Positions 12,018 to 21,249 of a stretch of 64,000 bases of DNA are shown piece after piece; position 1 is the stretch's first letter, and each line of letters opens with the position of its first letter. Both the position numbers and the translations under genes were made by a program. Origin of the DNA: Lactarius indigo (lineage: Eukaryota > Basidiomycota > Agaricomycetes > Russulales > Russulaceae); contig JAFKAC010000006.1 of the NCBI GenBank assembly GCA_025766275.1, positions 496,001 through 560,000 of the forward strand, given 5' to 3'. The notes below the pieces were generated by a model. That model was given only the letters and a program-made list of their open reading frames with translations, did no database searches and was not told the DNA's origin.

Positions 12018-13798
12018 ATGGTGAAGTTTTACTACACGGTAATAGTTGGGACCAAGCCTGGAGTATATGAGGACTGGTATCTCTTGGCTGGCTGATTCGT
12101 TCGTTTTATGTGAGCTAATAGCCTAACTATTCCAGGGCGCAGGCTGCTCCGACTGTTATCGGAATTTCTGGGGCAATTCACAGGAAATATAACACACGAA
12201 GAGAAGCATGGGAGGCTTTCGATACGGCAGAACGTGAAGGTATGGTGCGGACAATAATAACAGACCCCGCAACTCCGAATCGACGGGTACGTAGGTCTTC
12301 TCAGCAAAACCGCACCGCCAACTCCACAACGAACGATGTCACCTGGCCAACACGCAGAGATCCCGGAAATGCATCGAGAAATACAAGCCCTTCAGTTTCT
12401 GCACAGAACGTCGACCCTGTTATAAGCATCGGCGTGGGGCCGCTAAGGCGCGCTACGTCCGAGTATCATGGTAACTCTGGGCAACCATTACGTACTATGT
12501 CAAGCCCAGGAAATCCTCACTCTTTGTCATCGCCATCGAGTCCAGCGGGTCCCAGTCGAGTGTATGAGCACGCCGGTGTTTCAAGCAGAGGGTTCAGTAG
12601 CTGGCAGGTCGAAAATCGTCCGAACAACGAGCAAGGTACTACGGGTTCACCGGGGGCAAGTAACACAGTCACCCAACACGGAGAGGCAAGAGCCGCGGGC
12701 ACATCAAGGGAGATGGGACGAAGAACACGGGAAAGCCCCATTCCAGCGCCGCTACGGTTGTTGCAAACTGGCCATTTGGTACACGAGGTCCCAGGCAGGT
12801 TACAGATCGAAGACATCTCCGAGACTGCTGCTCGATACAGACAAGTTTTGGACCATTTCCTAGCGCCGGGTGCACAAGCAACGATCGGGTCTGACTACCC
12901 TCCAATACCAAGCACCCTGGGCGACCAGCTCGTTGACCATGATGAAGGTCAAGGGAGCCGAAGTAGGGTTTGGGACTTTGTGTTGGGACAAGCCCGGAGC
13001 CAAGGTGACGATAATAACCGAAGGAGAGCAAGCCTCCAATGCGTGGACACATCTTTGGATTCTCCCGGTAGTATGCAGAGGGTTCAGAACAACCACTCCC
13101 AATTGCAGAACAGGACAGAATCACCTTATTCTCTGGGCGCTTCAAATTTATCACCTCTGTCCTCGTCATTTCTGCGTGGAGTGTGGCCCCCTTCTTCGCC
13201 ATCCCATTTCAGCTTTGAGGTTTCTCCTACGGCGAGCGGTTTGGGACTGCTAACAGGTGTTGCGTCTCCGCGTCACCATCCGCTGCCACAGTCCCCAGCG
13301 GCGCAGAATTTCCCGGAAAGCCTTGTCGACCGATCAGGTACCAGTATCGACATACAGAGCCCAACAAGAGACCCCGAGCCCTCCTTCGACGCACCTCAGC
13401 AGGACCAAGTGTCGTCACCGCACCCGACCACTGCCACTCCCGAGGACACGCAGAGCGTTAGGACGGGGCAGATCGACTACGGCTCCCTTTCTCATCATAA
13501 TATCCCACTTCCGCCTTCACCTGTTCCGTCCGCTTCCGGCTCGCATCCCCGATTGCAGGTCCAGCCAGCCCACAGACGCAGTCCCCGAATGCCTATGTAT
13601 CCTCCCCTACCCAGCCAAGACCCCGAGCTCCTGAGCCTGTCCGGTCTTGACATTGGCTTTGGGTTGCCAACGCCAAGACTGTCCCCTACGCAAGTACAGG
13701 CGGTTGTTCGGCCGCCTTCCATGGACCCTCGTTCTCCAGTTCCCACGAGGATGCGGATTCCCGGTGATATCATGGAGTACTACTGTTCTCCATTTTAG
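12018..13798 (+). CDS. Viroplasmin/RNase H1 N-terminal-domain protein with long disordered tail
   Basis: Two exons (12018-12076 and 12136-13798; 59-nt intron ending TTCCAG) give 573 residues. The first ~60 residues read MVKFYYTVIVGTKPGVYEDW, then ISGAIHRKYNTREE-like sequence (RKYNTRREAWEAFDTAE). This is the pattern of the small RNA:DNA-hybrid-binding domain at the N-terminus of eukaryotic RNase H1, also called the caulimovirus viroplasmin-type domain. No catalytic RNase H domain follows. The rest (residues ~65-573) is rich in S, P, T, Q, R and G and is probably disordered, with a few short hydrophobic patches such as RYRQVLDHFLAPG. In the family the domain binds hybrids or dsRNA, so a nucleic-acid-binding role is inferred. 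Without the intron the domain would be missed, because the long ORF opens only at 12242. Function otherwise unknown. Confidence 0.72.
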
Positions 13799-14429
13799 CC
13801 ACGGCCTCAGCTCATCCATCCTTTTTTTTTTCAGACCCGTCTTTTTCAATCGCCCTACGCCTCCTCCAGGTACTACGCGAACGTTTCCCTGTTGACAAGC
13901 GCAAACGTTGATTTGAAGCGCCGGCATATGGTGTTCATCTTTTTACTTGTTCTTGTTTTTTGTGAATTGTTAAATTGATTGTCGATCGTCTTAAATATTT
14001 TTCTACAACGTTTGTGACTGCACTGTTTGGCGAGTTGTTGAGCCGTTTCCCTGGTCGTTTCGGCACAAGAGCTTCATGTGAGATTGACGACAATATATCG
14101 TAGAGGAATTGTAACTAACTTTTAAGTAAGAACGAGCGGATATCTCACAAAGAATGTAATAGCTGGGTTGCAGGATTGGTCAAGGGATTGGTATTCTAAC
14201 TTCCTGCCAGTGCAGACGTGACATTATGATGTCGCTTTCTTGGATGCCACACGACTCAGGCTATTGAATACTCTCGATATGGCATAAGCTTTGTGGATGT
14301 CGGGCCCGGCGGTCCCCAGCTTGGGCGATTCTGCGAGGCGTTTGCCAGTGCGTCCCGCGTACGCTCCGGTCCCGAATCAGGTTGTCCCGCTAATCAAGTT
14401 ACTGTATTGTTGACTCGTATCCAAGCTCT
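13799..14429. other. 3' flank and short repeat copy
   Basis: AT-rich 3' flank of the viroplasmin-domain gene. Bases ~14025-14270 are a short, diverged copy of sequence found again at ~14435-14680 and ~21260-21510 (shared blocks: CGGCACAAGA, AACTAACTTTTAAGTAAG, GGTTGCAGGATTGG). No coding sequence recognised. Confidence 0.55.
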
Positions 14430-15640
14430 TTCGGCACAAGAACTTTCATCACCTGAATTTGACGAAGATTCGATTACTCCTTTTGGAACTACGCTGATGC
14501 ATATGCTACAACCACTCTAGAGATCGTAACTAATTCATGTAGGTAAGTAAGAATGGGGGAGGAGGCGCGTATATCAAAGAATGTAACGACAGAGTTGCAG
14601 GATTGGCATCCAACTCCCCACAGAGACGTGAATTGCACCGATAACTATGATGTCGCTCCGTCGGATGCCACATGGCCCGATCTCCCACAACTCGCGCCTG
14701 TCGTCGGCAGACTCTGAGTCCAGCTCACAAGCCTGAGAGGAAACGAACTCAGCACAGGTATCGTCCTAAGTCAGAAGACCTGACCTTGAGAAATGCATTC
14801 ACAGATCGCCCGATATGATGAGCAAGTCGGGAAATGGATATTGGGCTGTGCTTGCTCGTTTCGTCACGAATCTGCACCTGACGCTTGAAATCTTTGTAGC
14901 CAGGCCACTGAATGGAAGAGGGGGTTCAGCGGCGAATCTCACTATACCACGAAAAACGACACTAACGGCAATGCGAACATGCGTCGTCGAGTTTCGCCCG
15001 AGTGGAATGAATTGCTGTGCGTTGCGCAGGCCATGGCACCGACCAGCAGCCGCAGCTTCCAGGGAAAGACCGAGTCGCCCATCCACGCCCCCGAAGAAAA
15101 TGGGCATTTACAACGTCGCCTCTTCAATACGCGGCCTCTTATCTGTAATGGCGCACGGGGACCACATTGTCTGGGGGACCACAGTGCCTCTGTTTACGAC
15201 AGCGCGATCAAGATGCCGAGAGGAAGTGCTGAAGGGCTGCTCTAGGGTGCGCCGAGTAGTAGGACCAACAAGGAAGAAATGGCCTTCTCTGTCGGGGTAA
15301 GACACAATTTCAATCGGCGGGATGGGATTTCTCTTCAACAAGTGTTGGAAGTATAGCTCGGTTCGACGGCTCAGACAAGTCTGGGAAACGTAACCATCGA
15401 CGAGAAGAGACTAAGGGGGAAGGGTCAGGTCAAGAAAGTAAATCCAAGGTCGGGTTTCCTCACTTTAGTGTCCATCTTGTCGTATAAGATGTCAATGAGA
15501 ACTGAAGCCGGGAATCGAGGGGAGGCACGACTGTATATATGCGTGTCCTAGCATGGGCACGATGTTATGCCACGAATGTTCCATTTCTAGCCCTACTTCA
15601 GGGGGGCATACACCCGAGAACCAGACAATGACAATAATAC
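14430..15640. repeat. Direct repeat, left copy flanking the MULE
   Basis: Aligns in direct orientation with 21250-22500 at roughly 80% identity by eye: for example CCTGACCTTGAGAAATGCAT at 14779/21595, and the block starting ATGATGAGC at 14815/21631. The homology continues to the decayed coding sequence at 15500/22350. The left copy ends within about 65 bp of the MULE insertion point at 15704. Confidence 0.85.
14799..15490 (-). pseudogene. Decayed copy of an unrecognised gene (left)
   Basis: The minus strand encodes segments such as LKRNPIPPI, SYPDREGHFF, GPTTR and IFFGGVDGRLGLSLEAAAAGRC. The same segments, in the same order, form an open frame in the right copy (21741-22376). Here the frame is interrupted and its upstream part is cut off near the MULE. 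I do not recognise the family; the two copies show it was once a protein-coding gene. Confidence 0.6.
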
Positions 15641-15694
15641 TTTGATTGCCAGGGAAAGCGTTGATTTCGCCGAGGAAGCGCCAGTATGTGGTGT

Positions 15695-15703
15695 TCGTCT
15701 TGT
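15695..15703. repeat. MULE target-site duplication, left
   Basis: TCGTCTTGT immediately outside the left terminal inverted repeat. It is identical to 21199-21207 outside the right terminus. Nine bp is the usual duplication length for Mutator-like elements. Confidence 0.9.
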
Positions 15704-15945
15704 AACTGTCCCAGCTCACCCCCCCCCCTAACATGTCACGTGACACCACGTGACACTTCCAGCGGGTCAACGCCGACCTTAACAAGTTATTAATCATTTT
15801 TGAAACTAATTACATAATTATGTCACGTGACTCAATAAACGAAAAATCGTAGTACACAGTGTACGCAATTTAGATTCCCACGCCAAATGCTACCCACCAC
15901 AAATGTCGACTTCGCCCCACCGTCCGAGAAAAAGTGCTCCCAGTC
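15704..15945 (+). repeat. MULE left terminal inverted repeat
   Basis: Starts AACTGTCCCAGCTCACC and continues through a run of 10 C. It pairs with the reverse complement of 20956-21198. It contains three TCACGTGA palindromes or near-copies (15736-15756 and 15821-15830), and its inner end contains the start codon and first ~20 codons of the transposase. Confidence 0.9.
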
Positions 15946-18900
15946 AAAGTGCAAGGCAGTCCTTGAAGCTGGTTATCAATATAAGACCTGTGAAAAATGC
16001 CGAAGTGTTAGCAGGCTCGGGATGCAAAAGAAGCGGAAAAGGGAGAAAGCTGATGATGGTTCACATCACCGTAACTCACCGTCTACAGCTCCAAGCAGCC
16101 ATTTGGAGGAAAGGGACATTGAGGGAGATGAGGAGCAGACAAAGGTGAGTGAAGTCATATTTCTGTTTATCAGCGGACGCTTACCCATTCAAGTTGCATG
16201 AAAATGTCCCTGTCAAATTCAAGCATAAGAACGCGATCATGAAGCAGCTAAGAAGTATATTTAAATCAGCAGAGCAGATTTTCTTTCATGGGTCCTATGA
16301 CTCACCGCTAGACCCATTAATTTCCGAGAAGGCTTATGTCAAAGCAGCCGCATATGACATATGGAAGGTCACTGGTTATCGCTTTACGTGAGAGAAGCTC
16401 TAAATAATGATAAGAAGGAATAACTCACATGAAATAGGGTAAAAGAAAACATGACATTGAAAAATGGCCACAAAACCCGATACTGGTGTTGCCAGGACAA
16501 GAACAGACAGCAAGTGACGCGACCGAGCCAAAGGGAGGGGGTGAAACATAGAGATACGATTGGCATGCACCGGTACGACTGCAAAAGCAAATTGAACATC
16601 TCTTGTCACACAAATACAAAAAGCGAAGAAAGCACCTACACAATCACTATCTGGCTCGAGCATCATGTCAAGCACATACCCTACTACAACGTCTCTTTGC
16701 CCCCTGAAGCCGCGGCGTTGATCCGGGAAAACCTAGATTGGTCATGCCCTAACGAAGTCGCAAAGAAAGTCCAAATGACTTACCCATCTATAACGGCAAA
16801 CCAGGTCCACACTGCCTGGACAACTATGAGCGAAACACTCTGGAAACGAGATACCCAGCAAATACCTTCTGTTAAAGCTCTTCTAGGTGAACTTGGGGAT
16901 GATGTGGCGATCCTTGACCTTCCGGTGATAGATGGTGTCGAGCAAGTTGCATGGGTGATGAAACGAATCACTTTGCCGCTTCAGGGCAAGTTGGTCGAGA
17001 TCGGGATGGATGCCACCTGTAAGGAATGATTCTGAGTCTCGGAAACAGTCAGGCTAACTAAAAAAACAAACAGATAATACCAATTCTCGTCACCTTGAAC
17101 TATACACCATCATCGGAGAATACGACAATACCGGATTTCCACTGTCCTACTGTCTCTTAACAACAGCCGCCTCATTAGAGGATAGAAAACGTACCACATC
17201 TTTACAAGCTTGGGCAGCCATCTTGCGCAATGAATACGGCGTCGTCCCGAGATTTGTTCATACAGACAAGGACATGGCAGAAATTGGCGCGAGTCGACAC
17301 GTCTGGCCTGAGGCAAAACACCAGCTCTGTTGGTGGCATCAGCGCGAAGCACTCCGGAGACGTCTCAAAGGAAACTTACCTACCTCCATGTACAATGTCC
17401 AGCGTGCTAGACGCGAGCACCCATTTATCGACGCTACTTTCAAGCCCTATGGCCGCGTGGACCCGAATGATTCAGAGGGAAGTGTTCCAGGGGAGGAGGC
17501 AACAACAACGTCACTCACCAGCGAAGACCCTAATTCGATCAAGCTTCGAATTCCCGCGTTGAGCCAACGGACTCAAGACCTCCAGGATACCGGAGAGACC
17601 AGCGCAGGTGACCCAACACCCGGTGGCAGTCACCGCGGCTTGGGTGGACACGCCGCTGCGCGTGTAGATAACAGCGCGGGTGACCCGACACCCGGTGGCA
17701 GTCACCGCGGCTTGGGTGGACACGCCGCTGCGCGTGTAGATAACAGCGCGGGTGACCCGACACCCGGCGGCGGTCGCCTCGATTTGCTTGGGGCCTCAGT
17801 TAATCCGGTCGCGAGTGATCTTACGCTCAGCGGGAGTCGCTCTGGTCTGCGGGGTATAGCTAACGGACAATCAGTAGCTGCAAAGATCAACACGGATGGT
17901 CAGACACTCACCAGCGATCACCCCGATGCACCAAGTCGCATCCCCACGATTCGAGTTACGGAACCAAGAGCGCATCCCAACAATTCGAAACTTACCATCC
18001 GAATTCCCGCCCTATCAATGATTCGAGAAGCTAACCCAACCGCCGAAGATGAGCCCGGCCTCGACGAAGAGACAGCATCTGAACGACGTACATTTTGTCC
18101 GAACGAATACCGCACAACGGTAGTCGATATGATGGAGCGGCATTTCTGCGCGCATCCCCTCATCCCCGGGTATTCGGCACCAACCCCCGAAGGTATCAAG
18201 GCTTGGGCTGTGAAACAAGCCTATGAGTTTTGTGTTCACTACGACTTGCCTAACCTTTGGGCTTACCTCTGGGAAAATTGGTATCGACGCGGGAGGTGGG
18301 AGCTATGGGCAAGGAGCGGAAACCCCAAAGAAATACCACGCCTAAAGACAACGATGTTCGTCGAGGGGCAGTGAGTAAAAGTCGCTCGAATATAACGCGA
18401 TTGTGAACTCACCGTGTCTCGTAGTTGGCGGCGCGTGAAGGAGGACTACCTCCATCACTTCAGCTTGCCGCGCCTGGACCTGCTCGCGTGGGTCTTGATT
18501 ACGAAGCTCGCGCCGACGTATTACCGAAAGCTTGAAGTCATGTTGAACGAGATTGGCCGCTTTCGAGAACTCCCTAAGTGGAGGAAAGATTTCAAAGCTG
18601 CATGGAAGAAAGCGATGAGAACGCCGATAACAATGCCGTTGAACGAAAAATACCGACCAGACGTGAGACGATTCGTCTGCACCTGCCCGCAGTTCGTCGT
18701 AAGTCGATTCTTGGTATGCAAGCACCTGGTCCAGCAATTCCACCCGGTCAACCCACGATTCTTCCTCGAAGTGACGCGAAATCGTTCCGTACCTTTCTGG
18801 AGCCACCCTTCCCTCAAGCCCCTTTCGATAGCCGCGGAGAGTGTTGAGGTGGGCCAGGCAACGGCCACAGACGGCGATGGCGACGATAATACAAGTGTGG

Positions 18901-19274
18901 AGGTGTATCATCACTTCAACACAGCCGGAAACGAAATTGACTCCAGTTCGGGGTCTGAAGACGACGACGGACTCATCGATACAGGGGAGAAAGGCGACTC
19001 TGAGCGAAAAACGTGTAAAGAAGAACTGGAAGATTACATACGCCTCATCCGAGATTTCTGCGATGGCCTCGAGTTCCAAGTCAAATTTGAAGACCGCCGG
19101 TTTTTGAGAACACTAGAGAAAGATGGTGCTGGGTTCATCAAGCTTGCGCAAAACTGCCTCAGTCGTGAAAGGCGTTTTAATTCAAGTCGAGCGTCCTCCC
19201 CAACGACATGGGAAAGGACAACAGTCAATGCGATGTTCTATCGATCGCGTCCATGCCGTGATAACGGCAACTGA
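15887..19274 (+). CDS. MULE transposase (DDE type) with SWIM zinc finger
   Basis: Catalyses excision and insertion of the element. Five exons (15887-16144, 16194-16387, 16438-17018, 17074-18370, 18425-19274) join in frame to 1059 residues. The N-terminus has a CSQSKCKAV...CEKC cysteine cluster, possibly a zinc finger. The MULE catalytic core follows: first Asp in EIGMDATYN (~344), second Asp in FVHTDKDMAE (~405) with the C/H motif CWWHQREA (~431), and the likely third acidic residue in WAYLWENWY (~743). A SWIM zinc finger FVCTCPQF...VCKH lies at ~860-875. Between the second and third catalytic residues sits a ~290-residue insertion with 72-bp in-frame tandem repeats. The start codon is inside the left inverted repeat. 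All donors and acceptors are canonical, and no stop or frameshift interrupts the spliced frame. Confidence 0.9.
17607..17773 (+). repeat. 72-bp in-frame tandem repeat in transposase
   Basis: Two full units (17607-17678, 17679-17750) plus about a third of another. Each encodes GDPTPGGSHRGLGGHAAARV-DNSA. The units are almost identical, so the expansion is recent. The period is a multiple of three, so the frame is kept. Confidence 0.9.
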
Positions 19275-19429
19275 GACAACACATGGCGATATGTTTTAAG
19301 TAATACTTTACGTTTCCTTACACACGCCGCACATTCTCCGGCTGCTTTTAGTCACAATATACCCGACTTAGAATTAACTGTCGTAACATGGCGCGCGTTC
19401 CACGTAAGTAACAAGCGATAGGAAAGGAA

Positions 19430-19710
19430 AGAAAAAATAAACAATAGTACGCCAAGTCCCATGAGCCCACCAAAAAAAAGAATATCGGAGAACGAGTGAG
19501 TGAAGTATGCAGTGAGCTCCTGAAGCAAAGGAAGTAAGTATAATAAACAATAGTACGCCAAGTCCCATGAACTCAAAAAGGGTCGAGAATCTGTAAGCGA
19601 CAAGATTCCGTTCGATGAGAATAAACAATAGTACGTCAAGACCCATGAACTCGTAAGTGACAAGTTTCTATTCAATATGAATAAACAATAGTACGCCGAG
19701 TTCCATGATC
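19430..19710. repeat. Minisatellite inside the MULE
   Basis: A ~30-bp core, AATAAACAATAGTACGCCAA followed by GTCCCATGA, recurs at ~19437, 19540, 19620 and 19680 with irregular spacing (103, 80 and 60 bp). No coding role is evident. Confidence 0.8.
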
Positions 19711-19883
19711 TCACAAAAATAATCGATTACAAGTAAGCGTTTGTAATTATAGATGTAAGGAGTGGGGAGGGTCGACGGCTGTAGTCCGCGGGTTGTGTTT
19801 CCAATTTGGCATACTTGATACACGCTGCGGACGGTGGGGTTGAACTGCGGACAAACGTCAATGGGAAAAAAGGGGTGGCATAC

Positions 19884-20132
19884 CTCTATATACTTCTCAT
19901 AGAGTGTTCGGACGCGGTCAAATTCGGAGTCGAGCTGCAGACAATTGCAATGAGAAAAAAAGAAAGGAAAGAACGGGGCGACATACCTCGATATACTTCT
20001 CATAGAGTGTTCGGACGCGGTCAGATTCGGAGTCGAGCTGCAGACAATTGCAATGAGAAAAAAGGAAGGTGAGAACGGGGCAACATACCTCGATATACTT
20101 CTCATAGAGTGTTCGGACGCGGTCAGATTCGG
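19884..20132 (-). repeat. Tandemly amplified exon-like fragment (HAT-repeat type) inside the MULE
   Basis: A ~103-bp unit is repeated. On the minus strand each unit reads as a 51-nt open exon (19934-19884, 20037-19987, then a shortened one ending at 20089) encoding LDSEFDRVRTLYEKYIE. Each is preceded by CTGCAG and followed by GTATG, i.e. an acceptor and a donor. A weaker fourth copy of the 3' part is at ~20257-20290. The sequence resembles a half-a-TPR helix of the splicing factor Clf1/crooked neck (family pattern EFDRxRxLYEKxLE). This suggests capture of a host exon followed by local amplification. The repeat itself is certain; its origin is inferred. Confidence 0.65.
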
Positions 20133-20460
20133 TATACTTGATCCGGGTTGCAGAGTTTGTGTGGTCAAATCGCGGACGACCGTTAGATTAAAAAAAAAAA
20201 ATCGCGAACAACTGTCAGCGGGAAAAAAGGTAGGTGAGAAACGGAGCGGCGCACCTCGATATACTTCTCATACGGTGTTCAGAGCTCGTGTCACCACCCA
20301 TATCCAGAAAAATAGACTGCTCGTATTGCGTGCGCAAATTGACCGTGAGCGGACTTTGGTTTTTGAGCTCGGGGGAAGCGATCAAAGTAACCCCTGGAAC
20401 GATGGTGGCCCTGGACCAGCGAAGTCGTGGCGAACGCAGTTCTCGATATGGTTGGATTCC

Positions 20461-20829
20461 TTAGAGGCAGGGGAGCGCGCCGGCGTTGGAGGTACGAGGA
20501 AAGGGGCTAGTTGAGAGTGCAGATGTACTCACCTGCTGCCTCCCTCTCTGCTTCTCGGCGTCATCACTGCTCACCTCCACTTCAACCGCAGTAGCAGCGA
20601 TGAGTGAAAGGGCGGTGCCGGTGGGCGAGGTGCCAAAGAGTAAGACAGCAAGCAGTAGGGCAAGTGCGCGAGGGAAGAGGACGTACCCGCAAGAGGTAGA
20701 AACGATGAAGATCCGAGGGTTGACCAAAGTCGACAAGCACCGAGCGACGAGCATAAGGCACAGAGGAGAGACAAAACAAGCGGGGCCACGAACAAGGCCA
20801 CGAGTGATGTCTTGCAGTTTGCGCCGCAT
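20461..20829 (-). CDS. Hydrophobic ORF inside the MULE, uncertain
   Basis: 122 codons on the minus strand with a strongly hydrophobic middle (RALALLLAVLLFGTSP...LSLIAATAV). A possible splice donor (CAG then GTGAGTAC) lies at ~20533-20525. It may be a second captured gene fragment or a chance ORF. No family recognised. Confidence 0.25.
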   Translation of the reverse strand: MRRKLQDITRGLVRGPACFVSPLCLMLVARCLSTLVNPRIFIVSTSCGYVLFPRALALLLAVLLFGTSPTGTALSLIAATAVEVEVSSDDAEKQRGRQQVSTSALSTSPFPRTSNAGALPCL

Positions 20830-20955
20830 GGAGGCTTCTGCGGCCCGGCCTCATGAATTCACCTAGACTCACACAACCAAGCACACAACGCCAAGCACAA
20901 CGCACAAGAACTTGCGCAACAATGCTCCATTTAATCACTCACAAATAGGGCCAAG

Positions 20956-21198
20956 TGACCGGGAGTACTTTTTCTCGGACGGTGGGGCAAAGTCGACATT
21001 TGTGGTGGGTAGCATTTGGCGTGGGAATCTAAATTGCGTACACTGTGTACTACGATTTTTCGTTCATTGAGTCACGTGACATAATTATGTAATTAGCTTC
21101 AAAAATGATAAATGACTTGTTAAGGTCGGCGTTGACCCGCTGGAAGTGTCACGTGGTGTCACGTGACATGTTAGGGGGGGGGGTGAGCAAGGACAGTT
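20956..21198 (-). repeat. MULE right terminal inverted repeat
   Basis: Reverse complement of 15704-15945 with about a dozen substitutions or indels, ending ...GGTGAGCAAGGACAGTT. It carries an inverted copy of the first transposase codons, including the ATG. Confidence 0.9.
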
Positions 21199-21207
21199 TC
21201 GTCTTGT
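21199..21207. repeat. MULE target-site duplication, right
   Basis: TCGTCTTGT, identical to 15695-15703. Confidence 0.9.
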
Positions 21208-21249
21208 CGCTCACTTCGTCACTTGTCGACTTGATCCGCTCAAAAGCCC

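Larger units (their letters stand above)
15704..21198 (+). mobile_element. Mutator-like DNA transposon (MULE), structurally complete, 5495 bp
   Basis: Bounded by ~243-bp terminal inverted repeats (15704-15945 and 20956-21198, only about a dozen differences seen) beginning AACTGTCC, and by perfect 9-bp target-site duplications. It carries a spliced, fully open transposase on the plus strand (15887-19274). The right third (19275-20955) does not encode transposase; it holds two minisatellite arrays, a tandemly repeated exon-like fragment and one hydrophobic ORF. Near-identical inverted repeats, a perfect duplication and an open transposase all suggest a young, possibly active insertion. It lies between direct repeats of a decayed host-like gene. 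Confidence 0.92.

Noticed and set aside
19806..20514. Regularly spaced repeats that could suggest a CRISPR-like array
   Set aside because: Whole ~103-bp units repeat, with no unique spacers, inside a eukaryotic transposon; this is a tandem repeat.
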